34,686 bases of DNA from Glaciecola sp. (GTDB lineage: Bacteria > Pseudomonadota > Gammaproteobacteria > Enterobacterales > Alteromonadaceae): positions 1-34,686 of the forward strand of contig JALRKK010000084.1 of NCBI GenBank assembly GCA_023268935.1, written 5' to 3'. This document shows, piece after piece, positions 22,132 to 29,618 of this stretch (position 1 is the stretch's first letter; each line of letters opens with the position of its first letter). Under the pieces are notes generated by a model. That model was not told the DNA's origin. It saw only the letters and a list, made by a program, of their open reading frames with translations, and searched no databases. The translations under genes were made by a program, and so were the position numbers.

Positions 22132-23841
22132 CTAATCGGACAACACTTTTCCTAAGTACCGTTTTTGGACCCGCTCTGGGATTTGTCGTAGATCCACACT
22201 GAGCAATAATCCGGGAGTATGATTAAAGCTGGTATCGATGCCCAACGCATGGAACTTTGCGCCCAGTTTCTGATATTGTTTGGCGAGCACAGGTAAGCCT
22301 TTACCATCAGCTTCTAGGCATCTTAAGAAATCCTCCACCACATCACGCAGACCAAATTTGTCATCGTAACTTTCGAGTTGTGGGTGCAACGCAAATGGAA
22401 AGTGAGTGCGCGGAGTCACATGCTCTGGTGCATCAATTAAACCGTGCTCAATGATGCTGACACTTTGTGGGCGGTAAAGCTTACTGATACTGACTGTACC
22501 ATATAGTACTCGATATTGAGGAAACGCATTAGCAAATTCACCAATACCACGCCAGAGCATAAACAACCCTTGGGGTGAGCGTTGGTATTCGGGAATGATA
22601 AAGGAACGCCCCATTTCTAAACAGGGTTGCTGGCGATTGACAAAGTCGGGAGCGAATTGAAACATTTTGTGTAAATACAATCCCTCAAGTCCATTATCTA
22701 CTTGCAATTCATCGGTACGGCCCATGCGATACGCACCGATAATACGTTGTTTGGTGTTATGCCACACATAAAGGTGGGTGTAAGTCGCATCAAAATGATC
22801 AGTATCTCTTGGTTCACCACTCCCTTCGTTGTGCATGCGGAACACGCGTTCACGCAACATCGCAATCTCATCCACGATCTTAGGCGTCTGTGATTGCATC
22901 GACCAATACACCGTAAATTCCCCAACCGTAGCAAGCGCTTGCTCAGCAGGCAGGCCTTGTAGTTCTTTTAATAACTGCGCCGGGGGGACGGGGTCGGCAA
23001 GGACTTTGTGAGAGGTTACTGTATCTGCTGGCCAAGCGTAATCCCAACGTGAATCGTTGGCATAGCTCAATGCCCGAGCCAGAGCAGCGCCTTGTGCTTG
23101 GTCCGCTAAAGTGGGCAGTTTGATGGCTCGGCCACAGTCAATCTGAATGGTTCGATTTTGATTGGCTAATAACTCTCTGGCAAGCATCAATAAACGAAAG
23201 CGATAATAAATCCGGCCTAAACGATAAAATAGGGGACGATTAAAGCCTTGAACAAATATCGGCATAAACTGGGCGTTGGCTTTTTGCGTCAGCGAGTAGA
23301 CCAGCTTGTTCCAGTCGTGTTCGACAATGCTTTTGTACGTGGATTGATAGTACGACACGCGACCGGCTGGAAAAATTAATAATGCATTACCTTGTTTCAC
23401 ATGACGCAACGCTTGCCGGATGCTGGGTGCGTTTTTGGGATCGTTCGGTTTAAGTGGATTGGTGAAGATAAAATAATCCTCTAATTCACTGAATACTTTC
23501 AAGGCGCGGTTCGCAAAGACTTGCAAATCAGGGCGTTTTTGACTGATAAGACGTGCCAATATAACCCCTTCGATGCCACCAAAAGGATGATTACTGGCGA
23601 TAACGACAGGACCTTCAGCAGGGATCTGTTCAAGCAATGCTTCGGAATGACGAATATCAATCCCTTGTATCTCAAGCAGTTTATCGGCAAACGCTTCTTT
23701 GCTCAGTCCCGCCATGTGGTGAACCTGATAGAGTTTGTCCATCTTAGCAATGCCCAACAGCTTATCTAGTGGTGTGAGCAAGAGTTTATGCCACCAAGCA
23801 GGCTCAGATATTAGATTGAGGGAGCTAATTCGAGCGGGCAC
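22132..23841 (-). CDS. olsF: Two-domain acyltransferase, OlsF-like (PlsC-type plus OlsB-type GNAT)
   Basis: A 569-residue protein with two acyltransferase parts. Residues about 60-290 are PlsC-like: ASNHPFGGIEG (H85, E91) and IFPAGRVSYY, the acceptor and acyl-binding motifs. Residues about 300-520 are an OlsB/hemolysin-type GNAT domain: LRERVFRMHNEGSG, IIGAYRMGRTDEL, LYLHKMFQF, LEMGRSFI and GTVSISKLY. The same domain order is known from OlsF, which makes ornithine lipids, the N-acyl step by the C-terminal part and the O-acyl step by the N-terminal part. Such lipids often replace phospholipids when phosphate is short. Start is GTG 23841 with AAGGA ten bases ahead. The ornithine substrate is inferred from domain layout only. 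Confidence 0.8.
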   Translation of the reverse strand: MPARISSLNLISEPAWWHKLLLTPLDKLLGIAKMDKLYQVHHMAGLSKEAFADKLLEIQGIDIRHSEALLEQIPAEGPVVIASNHPFGGIEGVILARLISQKRPDLQVFANRALKVFSELEDYFIFTNPLKPNDPKNAPSIRQALRHVKQGNALLIFPAGRVSYYQSTYKSIVEHDWNKLVYSLTQKANAQFMPIFVQGFNRPLFYRLGRIYYRFRLLMLARELLANQNRTIQIDCGRAIKLPTLADQAQGAALARALSYANDSRWDYAWPADTVTSHKVLADPVPPAQLLKELQGLPAEQALATVGEFTVYWSMQSQTPKIVDEIAMLRERVFRMHNEGSGEPRDTDHFDATYTHLYVWHNTKQRIIGAYRMGRTDELQVDNGLEGLYLHKMFQFAPDFVNRQQPCLEMGRSFIIPEYQRSPQGLFMLWRGIGEFANAFPQYRVLYGTVSISKLYRPQSVSIIEHGLIDAPEHVTPRTHFPFALHPQLESYDDKFGLRDVVEDFLRCLEADGKGLPVLAKQYQKLGAKFHALGIDTSFNHTPGLLLSVDLRQIPERVQKRYLGKVLSD

Positions 23842-23893
23842 GAGTACAATACATCCTTATTTTTGATAGTGGACCTGCATGGGGTTTAGATTA

Positions 23894-23910
23894 TTCGTAA
23901 ACAATACGAA
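23894..23910. promoter_or_regulatory. Inverted repeat between olsF-like gene and pyrC
   Basis: TTCGTA (23894-23899) and TACGAA (23905-23910) form a perfect 6-bp inverted repeat with a 5-base centre, in the 136-base divergent region. It lies 53 bases from the GTG of the olsF-like gene and 68 bases from the pyrC ATG. It may be an operator for either gene. It does not match the PhoB direct-repeat box one might expect upstream of an ornithine-lipid gene. Confidence 0.35.
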
Positions 23911-23977
23911 ATTAAAGCAGTTTTTTGAGATTTCTGGCATACTATGCGCGTTTTAGTTTGATGAATAAAGGTTTTGT

Positions 23978-25012
23978 ATGCAACGTTTAACCATAACCAC
24001 TCCTGATGATTGGCACTTACATTTTCGTGATGCTGCCATGCTCGAAGAGACTGTACCGGCAACAGCACGTTGTTTTCGTCGAGCGATTGTCATGCCAAAC
24101 CTTGTTCCTCCTGTAGTAAATGCTGAGCAAGCACTAGCTTACAAAGATCGCATTATGGCGAATGTGGGCGAGTATACTGATTTTGAGCCATTGGTGACTT
24201 TGTATTTGACGAACACAACAACTCCTGATGATATCAAAGAAGCTAAGGCTGCAGGCATTGTTGCCTCTAAACTCTATCCAGCGGGTGCGACAACCAACTC
24301 AGATGCTGCCGTGAAAGGTATTGAAGCGCTGTATCCAGTGTTTCAAACCATGAGTGATGTCGGTATGTTGTTACTCATTCACGGTGAAGTCACTGAAAAT
24401 CACATTGATATTTTTGACCGCGAAGCAGAGTTTATCGAACGTTATTTACAACATATTGTGGCGGCGTTCCCAGATTTGAAAATTGTTTTCGAACACATTA
24501 CCACTGCTGATGCTGCGGATTTTGTACTAGCGAGCGGGGATAATGTTGCCGCAACCATCACGCCACAACACTTGATGCTCAATCGCAACGACTTGTTAGT
24601 CGGTGGGATTAAGCCGCATAACTACTGCTTGCCCGTGCTTAAGCGCAATATTCACCAGCAGCGTTTACGCGAAGTGGTGGCATCTGGTTCGCCAAAATTT
24701 TTCTTAGGCACGGATTCGGCACCACACGAAAAACACAAAAAAGAATCTGCCTGTGGCTGCGCAGGTTGTTACTCAGCTTGGAGCGCACTAGAGCTCTACG
24801 CGCAAGTCTTTGAGGAACTCGATGCATTGGATAAATTGGAAGGCTTCGCTTCACACCACGGCCCAGATTTTTATGGGTTACCGCGGAATACAGGCACTGT
24901 CACGTTGGTCAAAGACGAATGGCAAATCCCAACTGAAATCAAATTGCCTACTGGTGATGATATCGTACCATTCATGGGCGGCCAACTTTGCCAATGGCGT
25001 TTGGAAAAATAA
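23978..25012 (+). CDS. pyrC: Dihydroorotase (class II)
   Basis: Closes N-carbamoyl-aspartate to dihydroorotate, the third step of pyrimidine synthesis. The 344 residues match the E. coli PyrC type: DDWHLHFRD with metal ligands H13 and H15, MPNLVPPV, the carboxylated lysine K98 in [29 protein letters not shown] and [13 protein letters not shown] with the third-domain Asp. AAAGG precedes the ATG. Its TAA is immediately followed by the dbpA ATG with no spacer. pyrC is usually alone in relatives, so the pairing with an RNA helicase is unusual. Confidence 0.96.
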   Translation: MQRLTITTPDDWHLHFRDAAMLEETVPATARCFRRAIVMPNLVPPVVNAEQALAYKDRIMANVGEYTDFEPLVTLYLTNTTTPDDIKEAKAAGIVASKLYPAGATTNSDAAVKGIEALYPVFQTMSDVGMLLLIHGEVTENHIDIFDREAEFIERYLQHIVAAFPDLKIVFEHITTADAADFVLASGDNVAATITPQHLMLNRNDLLVGGIKPHNYCLPVLKRNIHQQRLREVVASGSPKFFLGTDSAPHEKHKKESACGCAGCYSAWSALELYAQVFEELDALDKLEGFASHHGPDFYGLPRNTGTVTLVKDEWQIPTEIKLPTGDDIVPFMGGQLCQWRLEK

Positions 25013-26386
25013 ATGAAATTTAATGCACTGGCCTTGCGCCCTGAATTGTTAGAGGGCGTTGCCCAGTTAGGTTACGAAACCGCAACTGATATACAAGCCA
25101 ATACTTTGCCATTGATGCTAGATGGCAAGGATGTGTTGGCGCAAGCCAAAACGGGCAGTGGTAAAACTGCTGCGTTTGCACTTGGCGTACTGAACGATTT
25201 GGATGCTGAATCGACCTATACCCATGCGCTGGTACTATGTCCAACCCGAGAGCTGGCCGATCAAGTAGCTGAGCAAATGCGTTTACTGGCGAAGCGCATC
25301 GATAATGTCAAAATCACCTGCCTATATGGCGGTGTGCCGATGCCGGGACAAATCGCTACCCTTAGGCATCGTCCGCACATTATCGTGGGCACACCAGGTC
25401 GGGTGATGGATCATTTGCTCAAACATCGCGTGCATTTAAAACAACTCAAGCATCTGGTATTGGATGAAGCCGACCGCATGCTCGATATGGGGTTTGCCGA
25501 TGAGTTGGAGGTAATTTTTGGTAAATTACCCGCCCAACGTCAAACAGCACTGTTCTCGGCAACGTACCCTGATACGATTGCTGCCATCAGTGAATCGATA
25601 CAACACAACCCACACAAAGTCGTGGTTGAAACCCACCATCAAGCCAACAAAATAGAACAAGTCGCTTACAAAGTCCTGCCACATGTGCGTGACCAAGCAG
25701 TAGCGACCATGCTGAGTCACTACCAAGCGCAATCCGCCATTGTGTTTTGTGCGACCAAAGCGGAAACCTTTGCTTTAACGCAATTTTTGCAGGGCAAAAG
25801 CATTTCGGCGGTGGCACTTAATGGTGATATTGAGCAACGCGAACGCACCCAAGTATTAACGCGTTTTGCACATCGCTCTGCGTTAGTACTTGTGGCAACC
25901 GATGTCGCGGCGCGTGGTTTAGATATTGATGCGGTAGAGTTAGTGATTAATTACTCGTTAGGTGAGGAGCTTGATACTTATATTCACCGAGTTGGACGGA
26001 CGGGGCGTGGCGATGCGACAGGACGTGCAGTGACATTGGTCACCGATGACGAATTGGGCTTGTTACGTCGCACCGCGGATCATGCTCAAGTAGTGTTAAA
26101 ACCGAAAGGCATTGAGTCGTTGCGTTTTCATGCGAATCGCATTCCAGAGCCGCAATATGTCACGTTGAGTATTGATGGCGGTAAACGGCAAAAACTGCGT
26201 CCAGGCGATATCCTAGGCTCACTGACGAAAGAAGCTGGCATTCCGGGTGAAGATATTGGCAAAATCAATGTGACCAACCAAGTATCGTTCATTGCAGTCA
26301 AAATCCGCAGTGTGAAACGCGCGCTAGCTCATTTGCGAGAAGGCAAAATCAAAGGCAAGAAGTTTCGAGCAAGGCGCTGTGTGTGA
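25013..26386 (+). CDS. dbpA: ATP-dependent RNA helicase DbpA
   Basis: A DEAD-box helicase that acts in late 50S ribosomal subunit assembly, directed to 23S rRNA hairpin 92. The 457 residues (same length as E. coli DbpA) show AKTGSGKTAAF, PTRELADQV, TPGRVMDHL, VLDEADRMLDMGF, FSATYPDT, VATDVAARGLDID and HRVGRTGRGD. The DbpA-specific RNA-binding domain closes the protein (SIDGGKRQKLRPGDILGSL and IGKINVTNQVSFIAVK, then GKIKGKKFRARR). The start codon abuts the pyrC stop, and GGAAAA inside the pyrC end is the only ribosome site, so translation is probably coupled. Confidence 0.95.
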   Translation: MKFNALALRPELLEGVAQLGYETATDIQANTLPLMLDGKDVLAQAKTGSGKTAAFALGVLNDLDAESTYTHALVLCPTRELADQVAEQMRLLAKRIDNVKITCLYGGVPMPGQIATLRHRPHIIVGTPGRVMDHLLKHRVHLKQLKHLVLDEADRMLDMGFADELEVIFGKLPAQRQTALFSATYPDTIAAISESIQHNPHKVVVETHHQANKIEQVAYKVLPHVRDQAVATMLSHYQAQSAIVFCATKAETFALTQFLQGKSISAVALNGDIEQRERTQVLTRFAHRSALVLVATDVAARGLDIDAVELVINYSLGEELDTYIHRVGRTGRGDATGRAVTLVTDDELGLLRRTADHAQVVLKPKGIESLRFHANRIPEPQYVTLSIDGGKRQKLRPGDILGSLTKEAGIPGEDIGKINVTNQVSFIAVKIRSVKRALAHLREGKIKGKKFRARRCV

Positions 26387-26444
26387 AATTTATCTAGCCG
26401 ATCCCCGTTCAAATACGCTAGGATAAAAGAAAAAAGGAAATCTC

Positions 26445-26852
26445 ATGACTCATACTCACATTGCTTTTTTGACCTACATCGCCTTAATCTTGTTGTTTTT
26501 ATTATTGTTGGCGGGGTATCGCACTTATCTAGGGCTGACCAAACAAGTAAAATCGTTAAGATTTGCTTCCGATGGTTCTGGTGTACCTGAATTAGGCTTT
26601 CGTTTAACTCGAGTGCATGCCAATGCGGTTGAGTGCTTTCCGTTTATCGGTGGATTAATGCTGTTTGCCATTGCCTCAGGAAATACTGACGTTACAGACG
26701 GATTGGCCATGATTGTCATTTATGCGCGGATTGCCCAATCAGTGATTCTAGCCATCTCCACCAGCAATTTTGCGGTACAACTTCGTTTTGCGACGTTTTT
26801 AGTCCAGTTTGGAATTTGTATTTATTGGACGTACATGTTCTTGCATGGTTAG
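26445..26852 (+). CDS. MAPEG-family membrane protein
   Basis: A 135-residue integral membrane protein with about four hydrophobic segments. It shows the MAPEG pattern FRLTRVHANAVECFPFIGGLML (in part: R-x-x-R-x-H-x-N-x-x-E-x-F-P) near residues 53-70, IYARIAQSVI in the third segment and a Trp/Tyr-containing last helix. MAPEG proteins in animals act on glutathione and eicosanoids; the role of bacterial members is mostly unknown. An AAAAAAGGAAA ribosome site lies before the ATG. The gene is 58 bases after dbpA. Confidence 0.85.
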   Translation: MTHTHIAFLTYIALILLFLLLLAGYRTYLGLTKQVKSLRFASDGSGVPELGFRLTRVHANAVECFPFIGGLMLFAIASGNTDVTDGLAMIVIYARIAQSVILAISTSNFAVQLRFATFLVQFGICIYWTYMFLHG

Positions 26853-26879
26853 TTTTGTATAGCTAATCCAAAAGTCTTC

Positions 26880-26907
26880 TTGCACATCTTATGTGTAGGC
26901 ATATATT
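26880..26907 (+). promoter_or_regulatory. Candidate sigma-70 promoter before the Cys/His-rich gene
   Basis: TTGCAC (26880-26885), a 16-base spacer and TATATT (26902-26907) make a fair -35/-10 pair. The expected start of transcription falls at or next to the ATG at 26914, so the message could be leaderless. There is also no ribosome site in front of that ATG. Confidence 0.45.
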
Positions 26908-26913
26908 AGCTAT

Positions 26914-27192
26914 ATGAAAGCACCATTTGTTTTACTCCTCCTGTTCGGTCTGCTGTCAAATTTGGCAGCAGCCCAACCGCATGCACAACACACTTTGCAA
27001 AGCGATGCCTGTCAACACACGACTCTGACGAGCGAACAAACTCACGATGGTGATGATGAAACACACCTCTTAACGACATCGGATGCGTGTAGGCAATCGC
27101 AATGTTATACTTGCTCCTCGTATGTTACAAAATCACTCTGTTCACATACAGAAACGCTATACCAAGCGCGAGCTCCCCCTCAAAACCGTTAG
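26914..27192 (+). CDS. Small exported Cys/His-rich protein
   Basis: A 92-residue protein. Residues 1-20 (MKAPFVLLLLFGLLSNLAAA) are a clear signal peptide with an AxA-type cleavage site before Q21. The mature part of about 72 residues holds five cysteines and seven or eight histidines: HAQH, DACQH, DACRQSQCYTC and SLCSH. This suggests a periplasmic metal binder or a disulfide-rich protein. I recall short His/Cys-rich exported proteins near metal-efflux genes, but I do not recognise a named family here, and no metal-efflux gene is adjacent. nhaD follows after 119 bases. Function unknown. Confidence 0.6.
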   Translation: MKAPFVLLLLFGLLSNLAAAQPHAQHTLQSDACQHTTLTSEQTHDGDDETHLLTTSDACRQSQCYTCSSYVTKSLCSHTETLYQARAPPQNR

Positions 27193-27311
27193 TTTTCTAA
27201 GCCATTGAACAGGCATTAAGCATTCGCTAAATGAATTGTTAAGACTAACTTAAGGTGCGCTCGATATCGTTCGGGTAGCATCTGTTTACTTCCCTACAAG
27301 AGAGAACATCT

Positions 27312-28730
27312 GTGAAACGTTTATTATTACTGGCATCTATTGGGGTGCCATGTGTTGCTATGGCGAGTGAGCCGGGCAGTATCGAATTGACCCATTCTGC
27401 CTATGGTCTGATAGCGGTTATTATTTTTGGTTTGGCTTATATGCTAGTGATTGCAGAAGAATATCTGCATTTAAGTAAATCCAAACCCGTGTTGGTGGTG
27501 GCAGGGGGAATATGGCTTATGCTTGGCTGGGTGTATTCTCAGCAAGGGCTCGCTGTCGAAGCGCAAGTCGCCTTTAATCACAATCTGCTTGAATACGCTC
27601 AATTACTGTTATTTTTGCTAGTCGCGATGACTTATATTAATGCATTAGAGGAACGTGGCTTGTTTAATGCCCTCAAAGTCTATTTGGAAAACAAAGGCTT
27701 GAGTTTGCGAGGTTTATTTTGGGTAACAGGTGTCTTGGCGTTTGCTATTTCTTCATTTGCTAATAATCTCACCACCGCGATGTTGATGTGTGCCATCGTA
27801 ATGAATGTGGCGGCCCATGATCGCAAATTCATTGCGTTAGCTTGTGTCAATATTGTTGTGGCTGCAAACGCGGGTGGAACGTTCAGTCCATTTGGTGATA
27901 TTACGACTTTGATGATTTGGCAGTCGGGAAAAGTGCAGTTTGCAGAGTTTTTTGTATTAATCCTACCGGCCATAGTGAATTTTGTGGTGCCAGCGGTGAT
28001 TTTGAGTTTTTTTATCAATAACACTGCTATTGTTGCGAGTCATGAAGTGACATTACCCATGAAGCGTGGCGCAAAACGCATTTTTGTCATGTTCTTACTG
28101 ACGATTGCTACAGCTGTTATCTGTCACAGTCTATTCGGTATGCCCCCTGTGCTTGGCATGATGTTTGGCTTATCATACCTCAAATTTACCGGATATTATT
28201 TGCGTCAAAGCTTACCAAGTTCCCTAGACAAAAAGCGCCAAAAAGCCACAGAGCAAAACGATTTACAAGCCTTAGAACGATTGGGTAATGTTGTGCCATT
28301 TGATGTGTTTTCCAATATTGCGCGCGCTGAATGGGATACGCTCATGTTTTTTTACGGTATCGTCATGGCGGTCGGTGGACTTGGCTTTATGGGGTATCTA
28401 CACCTGGTTTCAGAAGCCGTGTATGTCAATTGGGAGCCGACTTACGCAAATATTGCCGTCGGTTTGATGTCGGCGATAGTTGATAACATTCCTGTGGTAT
28501 TTGCGGTGTTGGCGATGAACCCGATGATGGATGTGAACCAATGGTTACTCGTGGCATTGACTGCGGGAGTGGGAGGTTCATTGCTGTCAATTGGATCTGC
28601 TGCAGGTGTGGCTTTGATGGGACAAACCAAAGGGATATATTCGTTTGGCTATCATTTAAAGTGGAGCTGGGCGATAGGACTCGGCTACGTGGCATCCATT
28701 GTCACACATCTAGTGTTAAATGGAGTCTAA
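27312..28730 (+). CDS. nhaD: Na+/H+ antiporter NhaD
   Basis: A 472-residue inner-membrane sodium/proton antiporter of the NhaD type (ion transporter superfamily), common in marine and halophilic bacteria. It starts with a signal-like helix ending near AMASE, followed by about twelve membrane segments. Family landmarks are MLVIAEEYLHLSKSKPVL, MTYINALEERGLF, SSFANNLTTAMLMC, NAGGTFSPFGDITTLMIW and the second-half counterpart AIVDNIPVVFAVLAM, with GSAAGVALMGQ near the end. The paired NN-T and DN-P motifs are the expected helix breaks for ion binding. Start is GTG 27312 with AGAGAG as ribosome site. Role: sodium export and pH homeostasis. Confidence 0.94.
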   Translation: MKRLLLLASIGVPCVAMASEPGSIELTHSAYGLIAVIIFGLAYMLVIAEEYLHLSKSKPVLVVAGGIWLMLGWVYSQQGLAVEAQVAFNHNLLEYAQLLLFLLVAMTYINALEERGLFNALKVYLENKGLSLRGLFWVTGVLAFAISSFANNLTTAMLMCAIVMNVAAHDRKFIALACVNIVVAANAGGTFSPFGDITTLMIWQSGKVQFAEFFVLILPAIVNFVVPAVILSFFINNTAIVASHEVTLPMKRGAKRIFVMFLLTIATAVICHSLFGMPPVLGMMFGLSYLKFTGYYLRQSLPSSLDKKRQKATEQNDLQALERLGNVVPFDVFSNIARAEWDTLMFFYGIVMAVGGLGFMGYLHLVSEAVYVNWEPTYANIAVGLMSAIVDNIPVVFAVLAMNPMMDVNQWLLVALTAGVGGSLLSIGSAAGVALMGQTKGIYSFGYHLKWSWAIGLGYVASIVTHLVLNGV

Positions 28731-28731
28731 T

Positions 28732-28886
28732 TTAACTTGTGGTCTCCTCACCGGAAGCAATGTAAGTTTTCACGTCGTCCATGTTCACGTTTTTGTAAAT
28801 ATCGACGACGTTGATGTCAGCATCAATCGAGGCGAAAAGACAGAGCTGATCAAAGGTTGAGTTGTCTTTGATAATACCTAAGTCAT
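28732..28886 (-). pseudogene. Small reading frame, apparently frameshifted just after its start
   Basis: On the minus strand an ATG (28886-28884) with AAAGG four bases before it hits TAG two codons later. One base further along, the frame is open for about 50 residues to TAA at 28734-28732. It reads LGIIKDNSTFDQLCLFASI, then DADINVVDIYKN and VNMDDVKTYIASGEETTS, an acidic, protein-like composition. Adding one base in the second codon would join the ATG to this frame and give about 51 residues. It is therefore either a recently broken small gene or a one-base error in the sequence. The product is not recognised. Its 3' end meets the end of nhaD. Confidence 0.45.
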
Positions 28887-28942
28887 ATTACCTTTAGCAC
28901 GCTATTTAGTTAGGCTAACCTTTTGCGTTCAAGGCACCTACA

Positions 28943-29557
28943 ATGACACACCCTACCTATTCCCGATTTACCGATGTATCCACGTGCGACCTTGCCGATG
29001 CACTGCCACGCTCTCAGTTTATTGCCTCGCCAATCACTCCGTTGTGGCCGGATATGCCACGATTTGCAGGGCGAGCTTACACCGTAAAATGCGCTCCGGG
29101 TGATCATTTGATGGTACATGTGGCAATCTATGAAGCACAACCTGGGGATGTCTTGGTGATCCAAGCCGATCCTGAATTTGCCGTGTCAGGTGGCAATGTG
29201 TGCGCGATTGCTCAGCGCAATGGAATCACTGGATTTGTGGTGGAAGGCGTGGTGCGAGATATTGACGAGGTGAGGGAGCTAGCTTTTCCGATTCACGGGT
29301 TGGGAGTTTGTCCCAAACCAGGCGCTAAAAAAGTCTATGAGCCGAATGGTGCACCAGTCCAGTTACAAGGTGTGACAGTGAATACCGGTGATATCATTGT
29401 GGCCGATAACGATGGAGTGGCGGTTATCCCGCAAGCCCAAGCGGAGGAAGCACTGTCGGTTGCGCTGGCACGGCGTGACAAAGATGCTTCACAAACCTTA
29501 GATGAATGGCAGGCAAATCACAAAGCAAATATAGACAAGATCGTTAGCCGATTATAA
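28943..29557 (+). CDS. RraA-family protein (HMG/CHA aldolase-like)
   Basis: A 204-residue protein of the RraA/4-hydroxy-4-methyl-2-oxoglutarate aldolase fold. Visible are TCDLADAL at the start, FAGRAYTVKCAPGDHLMVHVAI, PGDVLVIQAD, GGNVCAIAQRNGITGFVVEGVVRDIDEV (in part: the GG.V..IA.R.G..G and EGVVRDIDE motifs, with the R-D pair that binds metal and substrate) and VADNDGVAVIP. The family includes aldolases/oxaloacetate decarboxylases and the RNase E inhibitor RraA. The Asp/Arg/Asp site points to the enzyme group. AAGG lies nine bases before the ATG. No pathway neighbour fixes the substrate. Confidence 0.85.
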   Translation: MTHPTYSRFTDVSTCDLADALPRSQFIASPITPLWPDMPRFAGRAYTVKCAPGDHLMVHVAIYEAQPGDVLVIQADPEFAVSGGNVCAIAQRNGITGFVVEGVVRDIDEVRELAFPIHGLGVCPKPGAKKVYEPNGAPVQLQGVTVNTGDIIVADNDGVAVIPQAQAEEALSVALARRDKDASQTLDEWQANHKANIDKIVSRL

Positions 29558-29618
29558 CTTGAAGCTTGCACCACTTAACTTCATAATATGATTCGATTTT
29601 CATTCCCTAGGTCATTGC

